Shown here: positions 49,599 to 61,561 of the stretch, piece by piece
Position numbering within the stretch: position 1 is the first letter of the stretch
Layout: every line of letters starts with the position of its first letter
NCBI GenBank assembly: GCA_021018815.1
Contig: JAITYX010000004.1
Span: forward strand, 3,349,501-3,413,500
Direction of reading: 5' to 3'
From: Talinum fruticosum
Lineage: Eukaryota; Streptophyta; Magnoliopsida; Caryophyllales; Talinaceae
DNA length: 64,000 nt
Program-made: the position numbers and the translations under genes
Notes under the pieces: model-generated
Told to the model about the DNA's origin: nothing
Database searches by the model: none
Seen by the model: only the letters and a program-made list of their open reading frames with translations

Positions 49599-50995
49599 TT
49601 GTAGAACTATCCGATAGAAGGTAAGACAGTACTGTATGAAACATAATAATTAAGAAAAAAAAAACGATATATACAAATGTGCATGGAATGACTTTTAGAA
49701 GGTAAATGTTTGAATATTGTCTTGTCAAAATAGGAATGAGAATTTAGTGAGAAAGAGGGGGATGTTCCTTCTCTTCTCTTGTGTTAAAGTCATAATGTTG
49801 GTAGCTTTAAGCACATGATGAGCACAAATGCAGAGAAGAGAACCCAACACAACCCCTCTTCATCCTCACTCACCCCTCACTCTTTGGACGCAAATATAAA
49901 TGAATATTAAGACTGTTTTTATTTTTATTTTTGTTTCTTTGCAGAATTTTTTTTCTCCCACTAAACACGTGGTGGGTTGATGTGACTAACGTACGTGTAG
50001 CCCTTGTGTATGTCTCTTCATTTCAATTTCATTCAAACCATTCATTCATTACAATCTAGAGAGAGAGAGAGAGAGGAAGTCTGAGGAAGGAGCAGGGGTT
50101 GGTTCCCTTCTCTGACTCTCTCTCTCTCTGTCTCTCTCTCATGGGTCAGGTGTCCTAGATCCCAAGACACAGCTATTTTGGAACCTTTCTATGCCCTCTG
50201 TCTCTCTCTGGAGAGGGGGAGGTGGCACCCCCTGAGAGGGTATTATCATAAACAATTAGTCTCTTAATTACCAAGGATTAACTAGACACGTTATATTATT
50301 CTTCTTATCTTCTGTCATTATGTTCGTCTAAATGCAAAAGCACGTATGTCCGTCGTCAAAGTGGTCTAGGATTTGTTCCCCTCAAACAAAATTTCGGAGT
50401 CCAACAGGAAAACTCAAACCTGAATATTGAATGAAGAAAATATAGATTCAACTCTTATAAGTTAAACTATCGTAATTACTGAGAAAACATGAAAGCATAT
50501 TATTTTATGCTTTTGAATAAATCTTAGCTAATTTTAAAGTTCCCGACAAAAAATTAAGTCGATTATTAAACAGATCTGACAGTAGGTTAACTCCAAAAAT
50601 AAAAGCCACAAAAAAAAAAAGAATCAAAAAATAAAGAAGACAATGTTTTGGGTAATTCTCTTAGAATATAACTCGCCCAACAGAGACAAACCACAAAACA
50701 GGTTCGGCCCGTAAGAGAAACCTCAGGCCCAAAACATTTTCACATGAATCCAACCCGATTTAAATTTGGAATTGCTTTCACAAATGTTGAAATTAAGGCC
50801 CAATTAGTTTAGGGCCCAAAACATACTTGGAGAGCATTGGAATTAGAATTTGAAATTTGAAATTTGAAATCAACAGTGCATATTTATTTTTCGGGATTCA
50901 AACAATGCATGTGTTTTAGAAAATTCCATAGAATTGCAAAATATTTCCTAACAAAGAATAGGAACGATGACATAAAATTGGAAGATTTTAAATTA

Positions 50996-51532
50996 CTCCC
51001 TCCATTTTAAAATACTTGTTATTTTAAAGTTAATTTTTCTATTTCAGAATACTTGTCTTTTTAAGGTTATAAAAAGTACCAAGAAAACATTTAATTCATG
51101 ATAAAATTTGTATTAAAAGACCAAATTACTCCAAGATTTTATTGAAAATGAAAAAAATTAATGAAAGAGATAAATAAAGCTATTTATAAGGACAAAATTA
51201 GTAAATTAGTCATTAATACACTATTGGAATTATAAAGTAACAAGTATTATACTAACGAAAAAGTTAATTAAATTGACATGTATTTTAAAATGAAGTATGA
51301 AATAGTACCAAAAAATACTAAATTCATGACAAAATTTATATTAAAAGACCAAGATACCCCAAAATTTCATTAAAAATGAAGAAATTAATGAGAAAAAAAA
51401 AAGATAAATAAAACAATCAATAAAGATAAAATTAGTAAACTAATCATTAATACATTATTAAAATTATAAAGTAACAAATATTATGAAATAAAAAAATTAA
51501 TTAAAATGACATATATTTTAAAATGAAAGGAG
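50996..51532. repeat. Stowaway/mariner-type MITE, tandem (full plus truncated) copies
   Basis: The left end CTCCCTCCATTTTAAAATAC follows a TA. A first unit runs to about 51296 (TTGACATGTATTTTAAAATG), then a second unit lacking its left terminus repeats the interior (AATTCATGACAAAATTTATA, GTAAACTAATCATTAATACA) and ends at 51532 with TTTTAAAATGAAAGGAG before TA. Same family as 20423-20691. Confidence 0.8.
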
Positions 51533-52014
51533 TATAAATTATAAAAACATACAATCCTTTAGAAACCAAGACTTCAACCAAGGAATTATTCATCAGCTTT
51601 CTCATCAGCTTTCGAAACCAAGACTCGAAGTTTTAATTCAAATAAAACAATGGCTAAATTGTTATCGAATTCACTCGTGATTCCATTACATTCGAATCCA
51701 ACGGAAGCAAATGGAACCCAAAAATGAATATGATTTGATTGAAGATTTTAAAGAGAGGTCTTCAACATCCAATCCAACCAAAAAGGAAGAGGCACTAGAC
51801 CGACCCAATGGGTATAATTTCATCCGAGCAACAATGTTTCTATAGATTAATGATAATAATAATTATAAAAAAAATTGATGAACTGATCGAAAAAGCACAA
51901 AAGGAATAACCAGCAGCTCTCGCTGCTTATGTACAACAAAAATTACAACAAAAAATAAAATAAAATAGATGCATCTACATACAACCCATGAGATGTTTTC
52001 CACCAAACACCCCT
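51533..52014. other. Intergenic / 3'UTR of PP7
   Basis: Small tandem phrase CATCAGCTTTC(T) CATCAGCTTTCG near 51591-51613. The part next to 52015 should be the PP7 3'UTR. No other feature. Confidence 0.5.
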
Positions 52015-55000
52015 CTAGGAAGCTGGCTCCATCGATGCTAAGTCCAGTTCTTCATCAGAGTCGATCACTTCCTCAAAGTCGTAGTATGGATTCACCTGTC
52101 AGGATATATGTCATCAGAAACTCTTCCCTTGCAGTGCAGTTGCACGCGAGCACAGAAATATCTCCGAGAGCAACTTTGATTAAATATTATTGGTTGAACC
52201 AATAAATTTGTCCAGACAATACTAATCTACGAAAACCAGGTTGGCTGTGGTTTGGTGGGGTGAACTCACGCTGGTTTAGTTTTGAGCAATCTAGGAAGGA
52301 TAATGTCAAGTCTACCTATGGCTATGAGGCATCCACTGCACCATTTAAAAAGTGGCTGTTCTACATATTGGGATGTGCTAAGAAATGGGAGTGGAGAAAA
52401 CGAGAGCTCAATCTTGCATGGCTGGCATTTTTAACAATGTCATAATGCAATAACGCACACCTAGCTGCAGGGCCATTGCTCTTCCCAAGATGCGTAAATA
52501 ATTCATACCTTAGGCCTTGGTCTAACTGCTTCAAAGCTGTGGAATACAGGAGTATCGAAGTTAGGAGGCTCTAGCACAATATAAGCTCCTTTGTTATTAT
52601 ACCTCTCTTCCGTTGCCTGTAGCACAATAAAATGCATTCTAATGACATAATCAACAAACAAGACCATGACACAATGTATTTTGGTAGTGCACCAAAAAAA
52701 TTGAAGGGGGGTTGAATAGAAGAATATCCTTGAGAGAGTGTCAGGGAACCTCAAGCTATTACAACCAGTGCTCGGTGTACATGTAGATTAAAAAAAAAAA
52801 CAAGGGGCTCCTGTTTCAAACCCCCAACCATGTGGCTACAATGCTATATATACAATAGGCTTATGCAGCAACTACCGATAATGGGAAACAAAAGCCAGCT
52901 GCAGAACTGCCCCAAAAATTACAGGCCCATAAAATGATATTATGCATAGTTTCTTCCCTATAGCAAGTATATGCAAGAATTTACTAACAGAAAAAAGTTC
53001 TTTGATCATGAGTTCGAGAGTAACATATGTTCCAATTGATTTATGAGCAAATTGCACAAAGATTATAAAATCAATAAATTTAATTTTAGTTTCAAAGCAA
53101 GGGAAGACAGATCCCTGTCAAAAAAAAAAAGAAAAGAGTAAAGGAACACGGAAAGTAGGAATACCTGGAACTGTGGGTAATCTGGTGCACTGAACAAAGT
53201 GATTAGCTTTCCAGATTCTACAACATGATCGATCGTGTACCCTTGATCCATTCCGCCAAGACCAGGCCGCTTGTCCCTAGCATCAGGGCCTTCATGCGAT
53301 CTGATAATCAACTAACAAAACAAAAGTCAAGTAGATCTGCACAGTTAGAACTAGAACAACTAAACTGGCATGCGAATTAAAAAATAATGAATAAGCCAAA
53401 ACAGAACAGAGCAAACCACTCTAGGAAAACAAAAAGGCAGTGAAAGGTGATATGGAAATAGGGGGAAAAAGGAGAAAGGACGAGAGAAAATTCTCGCAAC
53501 TCAACTGGTGATACAACTTGCATCCGAAGTGCAACAGAATTCTATCTCAAATGATTGTGCACATCCAAGGAGAGTAAAGGGGACACAATTACGAAACAAA
53601 AAATCAGCTACCAACCCTTAACACAGCAGGTGACAGAATCCTGGGCAGGGTCAACATTTGCGAAAAGTCCAATTGGATATGACAGTCAGAAAGCACCTAA
53701 GAATACTTTGGAAACAAGATTATTACGTAAGTCTTACCCAAATTCTCAAAATCTGATTGGCACATACAATACACTAGTATGATTCTAGAATTGGCCTTTT
53801 TATTACAAGCAAGTACAAGGTGAATCTTATTATCCTTTCTGCCTGGCGTGATATTATTCTAGAATCTTATTATAATTTATAATCCAGGAGACAGAATACA
53901 CTGGAAACGTACCATTATGTAAGTCTTATCTGAATTTTTGCTATTTGATAGGGAGATACTATACCATAGGAGCATTCTAGAATTTTATCTGCCTTTCTAT
54001 TATAAGCCAGTACATGGTGACTTTAGGAGTCCTCTCCGCCTTACATTATAAACCAGCACAAGGAACAATGTAACGTTATGCAGTCGTGCTAATTAATCCA
54101 ACTTCCACAAGGTGAATCTAGAAGTACTCTCTGGCTGATTTCCTTTTCCCTTATGTACTCATTGTTCCTGTTAAAATCATTGACTAGCACAATCGACCAA
54201 ATAAATAAATCGAGAGGGAAAGATTCACCAAGTCACCTTCAGATTGTTCTTTTTCAAGAATTTATCAGTGCAATCAGGACCCCACAAGAGCCCAATGCCT
54301 CGCTCCTTATTTGGTGAAAGTCCAGGTTTTGTCGAAGGATCTGACCATAAGACATCACCAGGAATCAAGTTTAAACCTTCCCAAGGAGGATCTAGAACTG
54401 ATCTCCTAGCCTTAGATAATTCCTCAAAGGAGCCAAGTGACAACTTGCCATCAGAGTTTCCTTCAGAATTGACACTAATCCTACGATTCCTTTTCTTCCC
54501 TTTCTTTCGTTTAGATGGAGCGGCAGTTACACTCCTGAAAAGTCCTCCATGAGCAGTATAAACACAGCCAGCTATAATTGTTGCCAAAGGTAGACCCTCA
54601 AAGCAGCCTAGACACTTGCGGTAGACATGCTTCCCTTGATCACCGTATTTGGTCATAACTTCCTTTTCAAAACCATAGACACTAGTGCAGTATTTAGACT
54701 CGTGATTTCCTCTGAGAAGAAATACTCTATTTGGCAACAAAATCTGGAAAAAACAGTAAAACAAAAATGATGAGAAACCTGTAACTTACAATAAAGAGTA
54801 AAAACAAATTGTGGGGCATCTCAATCCAGAAGCGCCAGAAACTGAGACAGATACAGCACCAAATAAAAGACAGAATTTCCAAGGTTATTATTCTATCAAT
54901 GTTAAATTTACTCCCTTCAAAAGCATATCCAACTAAGAATATGTCATATGCTGTACTGGTAAAGTTGCAAAGACTTCATATTCAAAGTCAGTCACATTTC

Positions 55001-58000
55001 CCATGTTCATCCCAAATAGAATAGTCTACTGTTATTTACTCATAGAATCAGTGAATCAACTTGTACATGACCAAATCACAGTTACCAGAACTGCAGGACG
55101 TAAGAAGCACCATGATAGGTCTTATGATAATATGGCCATAAGAAATGAAGATATAATGTACACTATGCTAACCTATCTTTTGAGCCTAATTTACTCTTCA
55201 CCCTGCAATGTAAAAAAAAAGGTCTATTACTTACTCTAGTAGAGTAAATTAAATTTCGAAATTACAATTTCTATTATCAATATCCATCTTGAAGTTCCAT
55301 AAAGGATTTCTTGGAATCTATGTGACCAATGAGCCATAGACACAAAAGTAAATATATGACTATACAATATCATCTACTAACTAAATTGTCAAAACCTGTG
55401 ATCCAAAAAAATACTTAAGAGTAAAAACCTACAATATCATATATTGTGGCCTATGAATATATTTAATGTTTTTTTGTACTTGAAGGGAACTCTTCCTATA
55501 AACTACTGAAAGCTTATTCTCATCAATTTGAACCTCTTTCCTAGATGCATCATATATTCCAACATCAAACAAATTCCCAAAATCTTTGCATAATATCATA
55601 AGCCACCACATCAATGAGAAAATCACCAAACACAAAATCCAAGAAGATTATATTAATCATAGGAAAGCAATCCTGTAAATATAATCAACCGCCAAAAGCG
55701 AGCATAATCACCAATCTTAAGTGTCAATAGCTCCTCGTCAAGTGATCTTATACTCTAAAATATCACTGCATATCTTTTAAAGTATGTACCTAGACCTTGT
55801 ATTTTTATGGAGCATTTGAGTATGTAATTAGATTTTATTCTTGTTCAAGAAAGAAAAAGGGCACAATAATAATGTAGTACATTGATGCTTGAGGCTACAT
55901 TAATCTCAGGGCAGGGCTAAATTGTAATTAATTCTAAGAATTGCAGTCCTGTTGAAATGGGTTTGGTCTACACTCTAATTGGGTTGGTCTAGGTTTGAGA
56001 TCCATTGTCTCTAGTCTGGTCCCCAGTCACCAACTTCTGCAGAACTGAAGTTCCAGTCCAATATTGAACCTGATTTTATTCATGAAACAGCCGTTAGTGT
56101 AACCACACAAAGCTTTGCTAAACATTATTTTGCCTATGGATTTTCACTAGATCAAATCTAAAAAGGATAAATATCAAAACCCAAATCCACAAAAATAGAT
56201 GTGGAACACCCAACATCCAACACCTGGATCGACTTTGTTGGACCCTAGACCTAACCATACAAATTCAGACTACAACCAGCGATTCTCCTTTCTCTTTTCT
56301 TCACTTAAAAATCAAAAATAGAATGAATACTTTGTTGGACCCTAGACCTAACCATACAAATCCAGACTACAACCAGCGATTCTCCTTTCTCTTTTCTTCA
56401 CTTAAAAAGTCAAAAATAGAATGAATAAGGAAGTCATGTCCGAGAAAGAAAAATAATATGGATTTTGGACTTTCCACAACTTTTCATAAAGAGGATGAAA
56501 CATGCCTATCCCAATCGACCAGTTGAATCTCATCTTCCTTCTTTTGTCCCCTTGTTTTTAAGGGGCCCTTTCAGTGTTCATCCATGTACTTGCCACTATC
56601 ACAAGAAGGGCATATTTATGATAGAATTAGTTTCTGCAGCTCTAGATCCATCAATCAAGATTAAAGTTCAGCTCTACAATTTTATAGGAACCAATTGAAA
56701 CCAGATTGAACGGGAATAAAAAATTTGAAGATTAACAGCTGGAAGCTTGAAAGCAATTACCATCCACTTCTCTTTAACCATGTGAAATTTATTCGGTTAG
56801 AAGCAAAATATGGACACCGCCTCACCCCTCCCCCAACAAAAAAAAGTCACAAAAGATATTGCCCAGATTTTGTATCACTCAAAAATTCCACGTAAGATTC
56901 CAGTGCCACATCACAACTAGTCAACTAGGAGGAACGGCTTGCCTGACCGTAGTGCTTTGTAATTGCTCTCATGTGTGGTACACATTATCCTGTAACAATC
57001 TACACATGCACACTTGATTTGAGTGCCATTCTTCATGCTTATTGCATTTTCTAGTCTATTTTATCAACCACTATATTCTTTTACCCATGTAAATCTATTT
57101 TATTACAACTGCTTTGTATTCTACAATCAATATCACAACATTACTAGCTTCATGACTTTCCTTTGAAATGAAACATCTTCCCTAAGGATCTAGCAAAAAA
57201 TCTCCACTTGTCTCAGATCTTCGCTGGTCTTCCCTTGCGTACATTATCTGAAAAACACCAGCAGGATCTATAATAGCTGGTGTTTCCCCATCAAAACACC
57301 GTTATAAAAGCACAAAAACTACTAAAACCTTCACTAGAAAACTCCAGAGTAGTTCCAGGAAGAAAGTATCTAGCTTAGAAGATGTAAAGACTAAAAAGGT
57401 TCTATACCAAAACAAAACCCATTTCAAAAGGCAAAACAACATGAACTAATTAATTGAAATTTGAAAGTGAAGCATATCTTGATCAAGTATTACACAGTTC
57501 TAATACCCAGGATTCATAACGCAATACATGTTAAAATCAAAACACTAAATCTTTCATCAGCAAAGGACTGTTTAAGAAAATTTAGCAAACAATCAACCAA
57601 GGAAAAATCAAAGCAAAAAGCTTGAAATTCAAAATGAAACTATTACATACAGAGATAAAATTCTACCAGCAACAAACCTTCCAGGCGAGCAGCAACAGAA
57701 ACGTTTCGAGCCCCCAAGCCCCTCGATCGACATAATCACCATTAAACACAAAGATTCGGTTCTCGGAAGGAAACCCAGCATTCTTCAACAGGAAGAGCAC
57801 GTCATGCAACTGCCCATGGACATCGCCAACGACAACAACGGTCGAATTTTCTCCCACGTCGTCGATTCTTACGCAATTGGGCTCCTTGTGGAGCATCTTC
57901 GACCCGCATAGGATCAACCTATCGAAATCCGGTACCGGTAAGACAGAGGGAGTTCCGACGGGGGCAGATTCCGGGACGCCCAATCGAAGGCGGCCATGAG

Positions 58001-58194
58001 AGAGAAAACCCACTCTAGGGTGAGGGTTCCGTCCGGCGGCCATTGGATCGGGATCTGAGGGGGTGATCTGACGGCAACGAGTGAGTCTTCGGCGGAGGGG
58101 ACGGCGATGGGGAGGAGAGAGAAGTCACCGTCGACGACGTCGTCGTCGTCGTCGTTGTAGCTGTCGCTGAAGAATAATCGACATCGAAGTCCAT
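52015..58194 (-). CDS. PP7: Serine/threonine protein phosphatase 7 (PP7), first exon frame-disrupted
   Basis: PPP-family phosphatase; Arabidopsis PP7 is nuclear, binds calmodulin and acts in blue/red-light and heat signalling. Five exons: 57678-58194, 54237-54743, 53165-53311, 52509-52616, 52015-52095. Exons 2-5 are in frame and intact. Metal-binding motifs: GDVHGQ, GDYVDRG (exon 1), GNHE, AHGG (exon 2), RSHEG (exon 3). Exon 2 encodes the PP7 insertion with a basic [11 protein letters not shown] segment, then [17 protein letters not shown]; exon 5 encodes the acidic C-terminal tail. In exon 1 the conserved N-terminus lies in three frames: a start at 58194 (MDFDVDYSS), then [10 protein letters not shown] and NLPPSELP in a second, then [11 protein letters not shown] in a third. 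One extra C in the runs at 58059-58063 and 57948-57950 would give one frame of 453 residues. As read, only an ATG at 58043 opens the catalytic frame (402 residues). Sequencing error or a real lesion cannot be separated here. Confidence 0.9.
54744..57677 (-). other. Long intron 1 of PP7 with a 97-bp tandem duplication
   Basis: About 2.9 kb with no coding block. Positions 56232-56328 and 56329-56427 are near-identical direct repeats starting ACTTTGTTGGACCCTAGACC; they differ by about one substitution and one G. Confidence 0.85.
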
Positions 58195-58482
58195 AATTGA
58201 GCAGAATAAATTTACTGAATGTAAGAAATTCTGAAATTGGCTGGAAATTTTTCCAGCTTTCCGAAAACCCTAGTGGAACCAGCAATGGGTTTTCATCCTC
58301 CCTCCCTCTCGCTCTCCCTCCCTCCCTCCTGTAAATGTGTAATATTTTGAACTTCTGAATTTGGGGAAAATTGGCTGTTGGGCCCAGAGGCCCATTCCCT
58401 AGATTTTTGGACAGATGAGTTCAAAGAATTTCTTCTTTTATCACATTTTTCAAAGAATTTCAGCTACGGTGATTTTTTTTAT

Positions 58483-59425
58483 TGTTTTCATTTTAAAATA
58501 CTTTATCATTTTACGATTATGAGATAATACTTAAAAAACACTAAATTTATGATAAAATTTATATTAAAAAGACTAATTTGCTCCAAGATTTCATTGAAAA
58601 TGAAGAACATCAATGAAAAAAGGAAGAACATCAATGATGTAAGCTTGCCAAGAAATAAAGGTGAGTTTCTACTACATAGGTTTGAAGAGGTGATCAATGC
58701 ACTCAAAGAGGATATCCTTTCTCATCGAGCTCTTAGACTAACTAGAACAGAAGAACTAGTGAAATGGGAGATATCCCCGTTGGGTTGGACCACTCTTAAC
58801 ACCGACGGCGCATCAATGGGCAATCTAGGCCCACCAGCAGGTGGTGGGGTCATTCAAGGTGACTTAGGAGAATGGGTTGGAGGTTTTGCTGAAAATTATA
58901 GTTGGGGCTCCTCAATCTTTGTTGAGTTGAAGGTTGCCTGGAGGAAACTCAAATTGAAAAAAGTTTGGTTACAATTGGATTCGATTGTGGTTATGCTAAA
59001 AGGAAAAAAGAATGGCATCTCCAGTTCATACCTATAGTTTCTCAACGTCATCAACTAGCGAGAAAAGTCAAATTGGGAAGTCGAAATCATCTCGTTGTTA
59101 CGGAGAAGTTAATCGAGTGCCGACATACTATCTAAATTAGGTTTAGAATTGAGTCTAGGATATCATTTCTTTGAATCTCCTATTACTGAAGTCAAATATT
59201 TACTTTTGCGAGATAATGTAAGCGCTGCTTGGCCCAAATTGATGAGATAATAATATTTTTTGGGGTTTAGCCCTCTTTGGCACAAAAAAAAGGAGAGAAA
59301 TAAAGTAATTAATAAGAACAAAATTGGTACACTACTCGTTACTACAATCATTAGAATTGTAAAGTGATAAGTATTATAAAACGAAAAAATTTACTTAAAG
59401 TGACATGTGTTTTGAAATGGAGAGA
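58483..59425. repeat. MITE split by a LINE fragment
   Basis: The left half (about 58483-58620: TTTTCATTTTAAAATACTTT, ATTTATGATAAAATTTATAT, CCAAGATTTCATTGAAAATG) and right half (about 59291-59425: GTAATTAATAAGAACAAAAT, GTGACATGTGTTTTGAAATG) align to the two halves of the MITEs at 20423 and 50996. The interval between them is foreign. Confidence 0.75.
58624..59290 (+). mobile_element. LINE 3' fragment with RNase H-like domain, inserted in a MITE
   Basis: The plus-strand frame contains KWEISPLGWTTLNTDGASMG, PPAGGGVIQGDLGEWVGGF, then SSIFVELKVAW: the plant RVT_3/RNase H signature (first catalytic Asp in NTDG, then Glu in the VEL motif). The element ends with a pyrimidine-rich tail GGGGTTTAGCCCTCTTTGGC followed by an A-run, typical of plant LINE 3' ends. 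The open frame stops at 59037; later catalytic residues are lost. Flanking GAAAAAAGGA and AAAAAAAAGGAG may be a target-site duplication. Inactive. Confidence 0.78.
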
Positions 59426-60317
59426 ATATTTTTTTACGGATATGTCTAATTATTTATATGTTTTTTTATACAAACTCCAACAATGTGGAAAATTAATTCA
59501 ATTTTAATCATCTTATAATAATAATTAGTTTCACAATTCGATAATCTTAACTATGGGGAAATATTAAAATGTTTCTTAGCATGTTGAGATTTGAGGATAT
59601 TATACTCCATCCATCTCAAAAAAAGTTATCAATTTAAAAATATAAAAATTATTATTATTTATTTACTAAAAGAATTTTACTTTATTTAATTATTTGTATG
59701 TTTTTGAAAAAAAGTTAATTATATTACCAACCAAAAAGGTTTAGAACACAAATACAGAGTATGCAGAGAGGGAATATTTCCCGAGCCATTATTGTATTTT
59801 CAATGTAGTATTAATTAATGAATATTGTTGTCAAAAAAATTAATGAATATTAACAACTTGTATTAAGTATATAGAGAGTATCATTATATCATTGTCGAAT
59901 CAAACAACTTTTGAAATTACAAAGTTTATGGCATGATAGTTAGATGATAGAACTCGAGATAAATAAAAATATATTATCCACATATGATAAGTAAGATATA
60001 TCGTGCCAAAACAATTTAAATAGTTTTTATCAAAGAAAATGTGACTTGTATACTTCTTTACACTCACCCAAAACAAAAAAAAACTTATTTACACTCTAAA
60101 TTAGATGATAAAAAATGAGAGTAAACAAGGGCACGGAGAAGTAAGAATAACTACTCGATACTCCTCCTTATTACTTTAAATGAATTATTCCGAAGCAAAT
60201 ATAAAAAGAGTACATATGAAATAATTTAAACGAAAGTGTGTTAAAAAGAAAATAAAAAGATCGACGTATATAAAACACAAATCTTATGTTTTAATTAACA
60301 AATTACAAAACATTTAT

Positions 60318-60757
60318 CAACATACTTGGTCTTGTTCGGCAAAATGAGTTGTTTGAGTAGCGAGATATCTGTTTGTGTAGTTGATAAGCTGTTTAGATAG
60401 CTCGATAGTCTGTTAAATTTTAGTTGTTAGCGGGTAAGCTGTTCAATTGAGCGATTGAATAAATGTGTTCGGTAAATTTAGCGGTTGATTTAGGCTGATT
60501 ATTGTAAATTGACGTAAAAGATATAAATAATTTGTCAATGAAGGAATTTTTTGTTAAAAATATATGAAACGCTATTTTCAAATGTGAAAAACTAATATTC
60601 TTAGTTTTTCGAAACACTACCGAAACGCTAAAAGTTACTGCAAACGTTAGTTAAAACACTACCTTACCGAACGCTAATATTTGGTTAATTAATGTTTTGA
60701 TTTGGTCAAAACGCTAAAAGTTACTCCAAACGCTATTGTCGAATAGGGCCTTGGTTG
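60318..60757. repeat. hAT-like MITE, diverged
   Basis: The left end GGTCTTGTTCGGCAA and the reverse complement of the right end (GGCCCTATTCGACAA) match at 11 of 15 positions. The interior contains repeated AAACGCTA phrases. Similar termini occur at 62378-62806. Confidence 0.5.
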
Positions 60758-61456
60758 ACACACCCAAATTTAAACCCTATTCTAGTTAACTTGTCATCTT
60801 CAATTGACCAAAATGAGTTTAGAGGAAGAATCTCAACCAAACTTGCTGACACAATTTTTCAATTTTAATTAAGTAGGTCGGTCCGAAACTCCAAATTACA
60901 AACAAAATCAAAATTTTGGCAAATTCAATATTAATAATCCAGTAATTATCTATTTTATTATGGTTGATATTATTTAGTGAAAAAAAAAAAGCTAATTTAT
61001 GAATGGATGAATATGGTTCACAAATCATAATAGACAATTAAGGGTGGCAAAAAGAAATTAAGAAGGATTTAATTTAACAAACATTGAGTCACATCAACAT
61101 ATCATAAGCATTGGTAATAAATACTCTATTAAAAAATTTTAAAATTTAGGAAGAGGAGAAGAATCTTATAATTTCATTTTTTGGTTCGAATTTGTGAACT
61201 AATCATAGATATAGCCTTGATTGAGTTTTTGTCAATATTAACGTAGGAGACAATTATAATTATAATTATTATTTTTCTATTTTATATTTTATATTTTATA
61301 AAAAAATTAAACTAAGTACACACATATATATTAAAAAACACGTGTTATAATATATTTTTATAAATTACATTAAAGTACAATAACAAAAATGACATATCAT
61401 TTTGAAAATAGTAAACTATCAAGAAAGACATTCTTTCTAGAACCAACATATGTAGC

Positions 61457-61561
61457 GTTTGGTTCGATGTAATATAATGGAGGTATAATGTAATCAATTA
61501 TGTAATGTAATGAACATTAACAATTTGATTACATTACCACTTTAATTACATCTAACCAAAC
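61457..61561. repeat. Short TIR MITE
   Basis: About 105 bp with near-perfect terminal inverted repeats: GTTTGGTTCGATGTAAT at the left, ATTACATCTAACCAAAC at the right (16 of 17 complementary). The interior is rich in ATGTAAT. Superfamily not certain; hAT or a similar type. Confidence 0.75.

Larger units (their letters stand above)
38009..50995. other. Gene-poor region of about 13 kb
   Basis: No exon-like frame was recognised on either strand. It is AT-rich with short tandem A/T tracts and two GC-richer islands: about 42090-42530 (GGGGAGGGGG, G-box CCACGTGTTA, GGGCCCAC) and about 49950-50245 (CACGTGG, GA/CT runs, GGTGGCACCCCC). About 46440-46820 carries repeated CGAGCTC/TCGAGCT phrases seen in plant repeats. 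AT microsatellites lie at about 47840-47884 and 49567-49596. The islands could be distal regulatory DNA, a non-coding transcript or decayed promoters. Confidence 0.5.

Noticed and set aside
38009..50995. Search for known plant microRNA precursors and small signalling peptides (CLE-type) in the gene desert
   Set aside because: No match to remembered mature microRNA sequences or peptide motifs was seen by eye; folding could not be computed.
54244..54552. 102-codon plus frame
   Set aside because: Antisense shadow of PP7 exon 2.
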